A DNA stretch of 64,000 nucleotides from Chlorops oryzae. Its lineage: Eukaryota > Arthropoda > Insecta > Diptera > Chloropidae. Location: assembly GCA_020466095.1 (NCBI GenBank), contig CM035807.1, forward strand, positions 110,839,308-110,903,307, in the 5' to 3' direction. A program made the position numbers and the translations under genes. The notes beneath the pieces are model-generated. The model saw nothing but the letters and a program-made list of their open reading frames with translations. It did no database searches and was not told the origin of the DNA. Below are positions 21,515-33,500 of the stretch, piece by piece (position 1 is the first letter of the stretch; the number at the start of each line of letters is the position of its first letter).

Positions 21515-24500
21515 ATGCTCTCTATTCAGCAATTGATCAAAGCGCTACGCAAGCTACAGAGTGGCAGTAGTAATACAGCTGCTGTCGATCTCGCAAAGTA
21601 TTTAAAGAATGCCTCATCGTCCACATCGACAGCAACAGCAACAACAACTAAAGCAACGCCATCAGCTGCGTCAACAACGGCAATGCAAGCTATAATGACA
21701 TCGTTACTCTCCCAGCAAGAGAGTCAGAGCAGCACTAAAATGGGAGCAGTACAAACACCGAAGCAGCAAACTCAACAAGAGCACGAAATCGGATAACAAA
21801 TGAATCTAGTCAAAATATTAGTCAGTCCGCACACTCCGGAACTCTCAGTCAAATTTTGAATACGAACGGCAACGGAGCTACGCCATCGAGTTGCGATTCA
21901 ACGCCCACGAAATCGAAATTCTCGTCCAAATCACGACCGCAGAAGCAACAGCAACAGCAACCACAACAAACGAATCATCAGCAGGATTTAGCTTTTGGTC
22001 GCAGTCAGCAGATTCAGAATTTTTATCAACAACAATTGCTGTACATCCATACACAGCAGAGCAGTAATCTCCAAGCAAAACAACAGCAAACACAATTTTC
22101 GATGTCGTCGCTAGCAGCAGTTATTGAGCCTGTGGCCCATAAACAGCAGGATGAAATTGCCTCATCCGCAAGCGGAAGCAGTGAGTCCAATGTCAACGCG
22201 AATGGAAAGAGTTGTCATGATGACAACAAGGCAACGCAGGGTGCAGCTCCATCGGGGAAAGCATGTTTCAATACGGGATTCGCTGAAATTTTGCAATTTA
22301 TGGAACTCATTGGAAACCTTAAGGTGAGTCAAATAAATGAAAGCTAAATTAAAAATAATTCTGGGTACACAATTGTCTAGGGCGAGAAATCGCAAAAAAC
22401 GAAGAGAGTCGCTCTTTAGAAGAGCATTGAATCAGAGCACAAACTCTGGTCAGTGTTGCGATTTTGAGTATTGTTTATAAATGAGAAAATGAAAAATACA
22501 TTTTTTCAATTGCCAAAATGATGTACATTTTTCATATAATAAATAATGAGGACAATAGCCAAATAATAATTAAAAATTAAATATGGAAGATGGTCAAAAA
22601 TAAAAATCTAGAAAATTTTATCGCCAAAGTTTCGAAGTCTAGAGAAAACCGAAGCATAACGTAAAAAATTCTGTTAAAAAGATTGATTATTTGTTTTCAT
22701 TCAGTAGTTACAAAAATGTTATACTAAGTTTTGTGCTTTATTACTTCCTTTTCTTAGTGAAAAATCGATTCAATCAATGTAGCAATGAGTAAAGTTCCTT
22801 CATTCCTTTGTAATTTATCTTCCAAATCTTTTATCTTTAATTTATAAAAGTCTATTCCAAAGAATCTCTGAATGAATTGAACATTATTTCAATTATTTCT
22901 ATAAATTGTATGAAGAAATGTACTCCTTACTGCATACTACTAAAAAAAACTCCCATTTTGAGTAGAAAGTTTTTTCTTCGCAAAAAGCAGTTCTCCTTAA
23001 GCACGTGTTCAACTAAACGGAGAGCAAAATCGCTATGTGAATAAATATGTACATATACGCAGGTGGTTGCTGAGCAAAAATTATGTCCATTCCTCTCTGT
23101 CGTGGGCTTTTTAGGAGCATATTCATTGTAGTATTGTGCAGCAAAACGTGCCGTAAGCATATGTCTTGAATTGATTTTCTGTTGCTTTCGTCATGCCGCA
23201 CCATTTCTCGGTTTGAAATTTTCAAAATTGCCGGGTAAGGGTGAACTTTTTTTTTATCACCATAGACACGAGTTTGTGTTCGTGCGTCATATTCAATTAT
23301 ATATTATATACGTAATGCGAAATCGCCGAAGCTTATTTCTGTAGCTCTAACTACAATGTCATATATTCGAATTCAATTTCGCTATTACAATTAGTGCCAA
23401 AAACTATATTTTCCCCATTTATAGAAAACATATAAATTACCTTTAATTGGTTCAATTTGAGAGTAATAAAATAACTTTGGCGATCGATTTGTTGAAATTC
23501 GAATTTATAGTAAGACCAGAATGAAATTCGTAGAAAAAGAAGCCTTCATTAGCAGAAAGTGTCGCTATGGAGACGGTGACGTTTCTCTATCAACTTTGTC
23601 GACCACTTGTTACCGGGCAATGCATTACTGCAATAGACATTTCCCATTACATGTCACACAGGTTGTCAACAGGAGACTATCGTACTGTTGATATGGTTGC
23701 CGTGTGTCTATCGGATTTTCAACATCACTGGCGACTTGCTATACCCCTAGCAAGGCAATCTCCTATAGACATTTGGTATTGGCATGGTATTGAATGTCAA
23801 CAGAGCACAGAAAAACGAAGGAAACGAAACGATCTGGCGACTCCTGTATGACATATTGATACAAAAATGCTATACCCGTTGTCCACATTATTGGGTGTGC
23901 AAATAAGTTTTAAAGGATTGAAAACAGATGGCTACACTGGCAATTTTGGATGAAGACCCGTGCCAAACCCAAGAAGAACTTGCGGAAATGTTAGGCGTGA
24001 CTCGACAAGCCATGTCATTGCGGTTGAAAGCCATTGGTATGTTCCAAAAGGCCGGAAACTGGGTACCTTATGAACTTAAACCAAGGGATGTCGAACGGCG
24101 TGTCGTCGCTTCCGAAATGCTCCTTCAACGGTACAAAGCGAAGTCGTTTTTGCATCGCATTGTCACCGTCGATGAAAAATGGATTCATTACGACAATCCA
24201 AAGCGAAAGAAGGCGTATGTTAAGCGCGGTGAACCCGGACCATTGACGCCAAAGCCAAATATCCATGGGAGCAAGGTAATGCTCTGTATTTGGTGGGACC
24301 AAAATGGGAATCTTATATCATGAACTTCTGAAAAGTGGTCAGACGATAGACGGGGCTCTCTACAGACGGCAGCTTATGCGACTGAAGCGAGCGATTGAAA
24401 AAAAACGGCCGGAATGGGCAAACAGACATGAGTCATTGATATTCCACCATGATAATGCTCGGCCTCATGTCGCGCAAGTGGTGAAAACATATCTTGATGG

Positions 24501-27500
24501 GATTCCTGGATGGGAATTTCTAACCCACCCGCCTTATAGCCCAGACCTTGCACCATCAGACTTCCATTTGTTCCGGTCGATGCAAAACGCCCTTACGGGA
24601 ACATGTCATCACTTCAGTTGAAGGTATCAAAAATTGGCTTGATACGTTATTCGCCTCCAAAGATGAGCAGTTCTTTTGGGACGGAATTCATGCATTGCCA
24701 GAAAAGTGGGAAAAGGTCATCGCTAGCGATGGGCGGTACTTTTAGTAAATCATATTGTACCAATTTCGCACAATAAAGTGTCAAAATCGATTTTAAAAAA
24801 AATCCTTTAAAACTTATTTGCACACCCAATATTTTTCTAGCCTTATATTGAAACGATATCGCCAAAGCTTTCTTTTGGGTCTTAGGGGCTCTCTCCAGAT
24901 CTGTCAGAAATGAAAAACTTCATATAAAAAAAAAACGCTTCAGAAATGAATTTGAAATTTTCTGAAGCGTTTTTTTATATGAAGTTTTTCATTTCTGTTT
25001 CATTTCTGACAGAACTGGAGAGAGCCCCTTAATTGTAAAAGTGCTGTTCTCTATTTAGATCCATATATATATTTAAACCAGACCTGTTAAATAATGATTA
25101 TTTAATTAATGATTAATTAACCAGATTATTTTTTTCTTATGAGTGAAATAGTGATTATTTAATGATTATTTTTGTATTACCTATATTAATCAATGATTGC
25201 GATTACCAAATAATCATGAAAAAATCAGGATTATTTCAGATTAATGAAAAAAAATCAGAAAAAATCAAAAAAATAATCAAAAAAATAATCCCGATTAATT
25301 TTAGATTATTTTTGAATATTTTTGAATTTTCCTGATTATTTTTGGGTTTTTTGATTTTTTTTTGATTAATTTTGATTTGTTCTGATTTTTTTTTTTTTAT
25401 TAATTTTAATTATTTTCAATTTGTAATTGAATATAATTAAATGTAGTACAGCGAGGGGCCCATATGTCCTTGCCTATGACATCGCAATGTAAAATTCGCA
25501 CTCTCGAAAGTATTGCCGGTGGTTTGACGAGGGGTGGTCCTAACCACAGGTGGCCGGTGAATTCACTTGTCCGGTGCCGGTCCCACGGACTATAGGGAAA
25601 CTTTGGAAAAACGATGTTATTCAATTACAAATTGAAAATAATTAAAATTAATAAAAAGAAATCAGAAGAAATCAAAATTAATCATAAAAAATTACAAAAC
25701 CCAAAAATAATCAGGAAAAATCAAAAATAATCAAAAAAAATTAAAACTATTCAAAAATAATCTAAAATTAATCGGGATTATTTATATTATATGTTTGTTT
25801 TATGTTGTTTTAAAACATTTTATCTTGAGGGTTTCTTCCACTGATGCCAGTTTTTTTAGGAGAATATTCCCCTGAATGTCTCAAAACAAGGCTAAAATTG
25901 CATAAAATTTAATTTTGAAATCTTCTAAAACCAAAAAGTTGGTCCCATAAAATTTCCCTGTCCAATTTTCTGCCCTAAGACTGGATCGTATTTCTTGTTG
26001 GAAGTTTACATAAGACATTTCTTCGAGTGTCGCTTGAAATTTTTTTTTTTTCGTATTTATATATTCGTCTTTCGAATTTCATCGCTCCAGAGCTAGCAGA
26101 TGTTTCTTTTTTCGCTCGAAATTAGTTCCTAAAGGCAGTTCATTCATTAACTATTCATGAGTAAGTAAATAAAGAGCAACTCGATAATTGAAGGTCTCAA
26201 AGCATTCATTTTCGCTTGTTGTTTTTTTTCTTTTTCATCTAAATCGCCCAAAATGAAATGATCTGTCTTTCTCTCATGCTGAAAGGAAAAAAGTATATGT
26301 ATAAGTAAATAATTCTTTTTGAAGGCCAAGATCAAAATCGCTTGTTGCGTGAATGTTGTGCGAAAGTTTTTGTACAGTTTTATTTATTTATTTATTTTTT
26401 GTTTCATTCTTTTGAACAAAATAATGTATACAAAAAAGAATAAAACCATCACGTGAATAAAGAAATAAAAGAGAAACCGAAATGAGTTTACCGAAAACCT
26501 TGCGAATAATGCACAGTGGCTGTGGGAATAAAATGATTTTAAATATTATTTTATTTTCGTTGCAAATATTTTTTTGGAGATTTATCGCATGTGTTTGAAG
26601 TCTATATAGATTTATATTTAAGTTTTTTTTTTTTGTTAGGTGTTATGATAAAAATATTTTTATAAATGTTTATGCAATAGAAATAATACCAATAGCCATT
26701 TGGAACTTCCGGTAGCTCAGAGAGTATTATTAGTGGCAAATAATTTCATAAAAAATATGAGAAATATCTTTACTAAAGATTCTTTAGAGAAGAAGAATAA
26801 ATTATGAGAGAAAATTTCGAGAGCTTAGAGATGAGACAGCGGCGTAGCTAGGGATTTTTTCTACGGTGGGCACATTTTAATATATAATTATATGACATAC
26901 CTGTTGGTATAGTAAGTCTGAAGTACTAATGATTTTTCTAGGGTGGGAAAATAGGTTTTTAGGGTGGGCGCCGCCCATCCCTGTCCTCCCTAGATACGCC
27001 CATGAGAGGAGAGTGTCGTATGCATAAAAATGACCTGACCACTTATTTGAGTGGTTTGAGATCAATTATTTTTTATGCAAATAAATTCATTCAATTGTTC
27101 CGAAACTTGCGAGAAAGATCAGATTTTATCTGTCTGCATATTTCCATAAGTCCTCTATAAAGAATTTTTCCCCATAGTGAATACATCCACATCTTTTCGG
27201 TTACACTTCCAGTGTATTTTTGCTCATCGTTGACTGTAAGACCGAATCATATATAACTATATATTTCACTCAGGAGCCGTTTCGATTTTGGCTCTTTTCA
27301 CCACGATCTTGGGTACCCACCAAAATGAGCATTTTGCACTTAGGTACTCATCCAAAAGTATTTCTCTCTCGCTCTTCATTTACCTGCCGAAAGTTTAACA
27401 TCTTCTTTCTAAACTGGCACGAATACTGTGTCCCGCAGAAAAACAATATCAATGATATATTGTTATATATGGAACGAGTATTCTCTTAAACGGCAATAGT

Positions 27501-30500
27501 ACCTACTATCTTCATCACTATTAAAATTTTTATATTTTGGTTAAGAAATTATTAGGTACCATTATGGAATAGCATCATGGATAATTAGTGTGCGTATCTG
27601 CCTTTTTGGTTAAAAATTTTATCCCTTGAAATTGATTATTCTTTCCTTCAAAAGTCTCTAATTTATTGTAGTTGAATTTTACGACTCGTGATTTTGAATA
27701 ATGTAAAAAAATGAAAAAGGAATTTAAAAAACAATTGGAATTTAAAAATATTTTTGAAAAATTCAAAAAAAATGCAAAAAATATTCAAAAAATTCAAAAA
27801 AAATTTTTTTAAATGCAAAAAATCAAAATGTTCAAAAAATTCACATCTAAAATTAATTATTTATATGTTTCCAAAAAAATTTTGTTGTCAATAACACATA
27901 GAGTTTATAAAAATTTCAAGTAGAATTTAGCAAAACATTTGAAAAATAAAAATTCGATAATTCAATATTAAAAATAAATTAAAAATCGACTCATATCATT
28001 ATACTTTTAAAAAACTCTCCGAGCTTAGGCAAAATATAAAAACTTCTAAAAAACAATTAGAAACTCGAAAGACTTCAAAAGATAATTCCTAGACAATCAG
28101 TAATACTTCTTACCCTAACAATCTTATTAGTTACAAATAATTGACCATTAAATAGCACATGCTAATATTTTTAAATTTTTTGAAATTTAACGTGTTCCGA
28201 GAGCTCTTCTTGATATCCATTAAAGATGTAAAATGTAACAAAGAAACAAAAAATTAAAAAAAATCCAAAATTGAAAAAACCCCGATCTACACTAGTTTAA
28301 TTATTCAAAGAAATCACATTCTAAATGCCAAGTAAGCCCAAAATCCAAATTTCAGCATGCGAGAATGGGCGACGAACGAATATGTTTTGCGTGACGCATT
28401 TCAATCTCCAATGAGAGTTTTGCGTCACGCAGATGAAAGCATAATTTCACTTCTAGTAATGCAATATTTGAACCAAGTACCAATCTAACGAGTACCGAGT
28501 ACTCATAAAATTATACGCTATCACTTGAGTTTAAATTTTAATTCAAAAAAAATCAAAAAATTTTCAATATGAAGCAAAACTCGCGAAATATTTTAAAAGC
28601 TCTTTTTCACGGAACAGTGAACAGTTTTTGTTTTATTAGTTTAAACGAGTACCCAATAGCGAGTACTCAAAAAATAGCTACATCATTAACCTGTCAAATT
28701 GCCTCGCAACGAGAAATATTCAATTTTTCAAAATTTTCTCGCTACGAGGTCTCGCAGTGCGATACATTGGAGCTTGAACCATATGATTGAATGTATTGAA
28801 ATTTGTGTGCGTCTCGTCTCGCGCTCTCGCATCGGGCTCTCGCAATGTTGGATTTTGGGCTTTAGTTAACTTTTCCGATTTGAACTAAGAATTTCTCTTT
28901 GTTGCCGTTAATTTCTCACAAATTGTTTCGTTTCTCTCACCGCTCTGCTTAGAAATGATTTTGAAGTCGAAATAAGTACTTAATCCAAGTTGAAGGTCAA
29001 GTTTTTTGGCGAAAGGAAATGCGTACATATAAGCACACTCATTAAGTGATTCGTTTGATCGATGAAACGCGAACTTGAACTTCAGAAGCGTCGAGAACAA
29101 TTTTGGATTTTTCTATTTTCTTCGCTGGTTTTTTTCATAGTAAAAAAAAAAAATTCAATAAGAAAGAAACGCCAAGAAAATTAGATTAAATGCGCCCAGT
29201 GAAGAATACCGCAGGTGGTGGTTTCTCTTTTGCAATATCGTGTCGGACGTACAAATTTGTTCTCGCCTCTATTTCTTGACATTTTCTTATTTAATTTATA
29301 TTATGCATTATTCTCTTATAGAATACTGTATATAAAGTGGTATCCATAACTGAGCCGTTAGTTTTGCTTAAGTGTTTTCTTCAGACTTGTTTTTTTCATG
29401 AAAGGAACTTAGAATTTCTATTTACAATCACGAATGTTTTATTTAATAATTCATTTAATTAGATATTTAATTTTCTCATCTTATTTTCAAAAAATTTATT
29501 AGAGATATGGGGTACCAAATTAAAGGAAATCGATCCAGCATTTTGAATAAAATAAAAAATTTGGGTATTAATTGGACACTTTTCATACCAAAATGGCTTT
29601 CAAAGTAAAAAAAAATTGAAAGTTTTTTCAGAATTTTTCACTTTGACCGTTTATTTTTCCTCAATGGGTCAATTTTTTACCATCAATTTAATTTTGCTTA
29701 AAAGCACATACAATTGGCTTTCACACTACATTAAAATTTTTTTTCTTCAATTAACCATTGGCGTGGAAGAATTGTTTTTCTGGACTTAGTGCCAAAAAAC
29801 TTTATGGCTCCTCAGGGGTGCATCTGGGAACCCCCTCACATACGACTTTTTATTCATCTTGGACTCCCCTACCTCCTCTTTTAAGGAATGTACCTCCCAA
29901 CGGGACACCCTGTATTATTCTTAATTGATTACTGCATCAGCCAATATAAAAGCTAATTTTATAGGGGAAAAATGTACACCGATTCTGAATATTCCCGGGG
30001 AAATTTTTTTTCTCGAGAGATTTTTCTTCTTTTTTTTAAATATTTTTGGGACGAAATTTGATGGGCAATGAGTATTTGACCCTAACCCATAATTTCCCTC
30101 ACCCTATCTAATTAAAAAAGGAAGAATTTTAATCTCGAGAAAAGTAAACTCCCTGGGAATTCGTTCCCCGGGAATATTCAGAATCGGGCTGTGGTAGTCA
30201 AACATAAAAAAATTTGATTAAAAACTTTTGAATTGTGTCGGTTTTGTGATTAGCGTTCGATATAAAGAATTCAGAGGGAATTGTCATCTCGTGAAATCAT
30301 AGCAAATTCAACAAATCAACACAAGCCGATTGCAAAAAAATTCGCTTGCAGAAGACACGTTCTTTATAAATATATAATTTTCAAGAAAAATAAATAAATT
30401 CCCAGTGGTAGAATTGGAATCTTTTGGTACAGGCACGGCTGCAAGGGTTGCTAAAACACCCATCAGTCAAATTTTGTATCAATAATTTGAAATCGTATTT

Positions 30501-33500
30501 AAAATTTATAACAATTGTCTTGCTTTAAGCCCAAAATCCAACATTGCGAGAGCGCGAGACGAGACGCACACAAATTTCAATACATTCAATTATATGGCTC
30601 AAGCTCCAATGTATCGCACTGCGAGACCTCGTAGCGAGAAAAGTTTGAAAAATTGAATAATTCTCGTTGCGAGGCAATATTTGACAGGTTAATGATGTAG
30701 CTATTTTTTGAGTACTCGCTATTGGGTACTCGTTTAAACTAATAAAACCAAAGTTGTTCAAATAAATTTTGTGAAGGTTAAGTTTAAAAACTGAACGCGA
30801 AATTGTTCAAAAAGAACAAATTAAATAATGAACAAATCCATCAGCTTATAGACCTCGTAAGAGAGAAGCCAGGATTATATGACAAGCGAAGCTCGTTTTT
30901 TGAAAAGGTTTCGTGGAAGGAGCAGACCTGGAAAGAAATAGCCAAAAATTTGGATGTGAATGGTAAATAAATAATTAAAAATCTTACTGCATATTCGTGA
31001 AATATCAAATTATTATTTATGGTATAGAGAATGACTGTTAAGTGGCCTGGAGGTCTCTAAGAGACCAATTTCAAAAGAGCCTTAAGGAAATGAGAGGCAA
31101 AACTGGGCAGACTGCAAACGTCCTGAAGGACTCTCTGGAGCCCCGAGGGTAACAAATATTTTGAATTAAAATTTAAACTCAAGTGATAGCGTATAATTTT
31201 TATGAGTACTCGGTACTCGTTAGATTGGTACTTGGTTCAAATATTGCGAAATTATGCTATCATCTGCGTGACGCAAAACTCTCATTGGAGATTGAAATGC
31301 GTCACGCAAAACATTTTCGTGACGTCGCGCACTCTCGCATCGGGCTCTCGCAATATTGGATTTTGGGCTTAAGGGAAGCAAAAATTCAATCGCAAAAGGG
31401 AAGAACTGAAAAAAAACAAACAAAATAATAAAAAGAAAAGTTCCCCCATTTCGGAACTCTGCAGCCGTGCCTGGTTTTGGTATATTACGTATTCTTCGTA
31501 ATCAGAATAGCTTGGCATGTTTAAAAAAGAAATTCGTATTCAAATATTTTGTGTGATTTTTCCTTTGTTATTTTAAGTTTTTTTTTTCTTTCGCTTGTTT
31601 AGCAACAAATTTCACACATATTTTTTTTTGTTTTTTTCTGTTCGCCAACATATTACATATACAATGCGGTCATGTGCTTAGCATATGTTTGGATATTCGA
31701 ATGTTTTCTATTCTACTATAATAGAATAATTATTTTAGATATTCAAAAAATAAATTTCCACTTCGATTTATTATATAATCTTTCATTCATAACATTTCAT
31801 AATTTATATTTATATATTATGAAGATTTGCGAAGACAATATGAAGCGGAAATATATACCTACTGAAATGTATACAATAAAGATAGCCAAGTCTGCGATTT
31901 TATTTTGTCGTAAACAAAATGAAACATATGTAAATATTTATTGAAATCGTTGATTATTGTAGAATTCGCTTGAATGAAAAGAATTTTGCTTGAGTGGGTA
32001 TATCAGTTGATAGCGAGACAAAGATTTCGATTTTAACATTTTATCAATCGTCATTTTTGCCATTTTAGAATGTTTTTTTTTTTTGGACTTGATTGGAATG
32101 AACGATTTATTGACGTATTGGTGGATAAATTTGTTAAGTCATTTCGCGCTAATAAAGTGCTGATAAAAATTTGCGGAAACGGAAATGGCAATGTTTATTC
32201 AAATTATCAAATGAAAGCGTTTGTTTTGATAGTGGAGATATAGGTCTGTCATTACGGATGCCCATATTCTGGATAAAAATTCGTCAAATTGCAAAGAACT
32301 GCAAAGATCACAATACTCGATTATTTCGTATTGATGTCAATAGGGGGAAAGAGTGTCCACATTGAAGATAAGCAATCGAAGTCATCGGACGAGGATTTAT
32401 CGTTCTTAACTCATTAACGACGGATGGTATTTAAATACCCATAAATTAAGCCATAAAAAAAAATCTAGCTTGAGGTAGGTGAAAGGTATCTTAAATTGGT
32501 TTTATTGTGTAGGTAGAAAAGAGATCAGACTACTTTAAAAATATTTTGGGGTCATATAGAGTCATGTTTAGATGGGTTGTTCACGAGTCAAATTTGCAAT
32601 GTTCAAAAATTTTTAAAACAATCGAAATTTTTTCTGGAATGTCCCTCATAAGTCCCTTTTTACACACACCAACAATTGACCGATTTCTTTTTTACGATTT
32701 TTCATCTAATCGGAACGAAGAAGTGTTTTTATTGACACACTTTGAAAAAAAAATAATTAACCCTTTAACAGCGAAGTGGGTAGAAAAAAAACCCATGTCC
32801 TGCAGGCTCAGGGGTGGCAGGGAAAAAAAATAATTTTTTTTTGTCAATATAAACACCATAAGTAATGTCTGTGTGAAGTTTTGTAAAAATCGGACAACGG
32901 AATCTAGGGTCAGTCGTTAATGAGTTAATGGAACGACTAGGGAAGATTATTGGATTTTTATGAATGGGATATGGCTTAGCGTAAACCGACTTTAGATATA
33001 CAGTCGAAACTATCTTATAACGAATTCCTCTCTATAGCGAATCTTCTGAAGGCTTTTCCGCTACAGTTTTTAATGCCTTTTTCTCCTTATAACGAATTCT
33101 CTCTTTAACGAATTTTAATCCCGGTCCCTTGGAAATCATTATAGAGTGGTTCGACTGTATTCAAGGGCGTAGCGAGAGAAAGAGTGCTTTGGTAGCGCTT
33201 ATATTTTCCACAGTGGTATATTGAGCAATAATAAGAGATTAACCGAAAAAAAATTTTGGCGGGGCAAGAAGAAGTTTAGAGAGTTTTGGACCAAAAACCC
33301 AAAAATCCGAAAAATTCATGACGTCCGATTTCAATGAAAATTTATATATAGAATAAGTGAAAAATTTCTAAGAATTTTGGCGCAAAATTTTTTCAAAAAA
33401 CTGATCACAACTAGTCTAGTTTAGGTCTAGTTGCACACTGGTCCAAAAATGACTGGTTGGGGTCTAGTTCCAAACTGGTCCAAAAATGACTAGTTGGGGT

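Noticed and set aside
23567..23851. 94-codon ORF before the mariner
   Set aside because: No domain, signal or splice context; it ends shortly before the transposon and no homologue is known to me.
28569..28790. 73-codon ORF seen in two places (also 18357-18578)
   Set aside because: Both lie inside copies of the same MITE family, so they are repeat sequence rather than a conserved gene.
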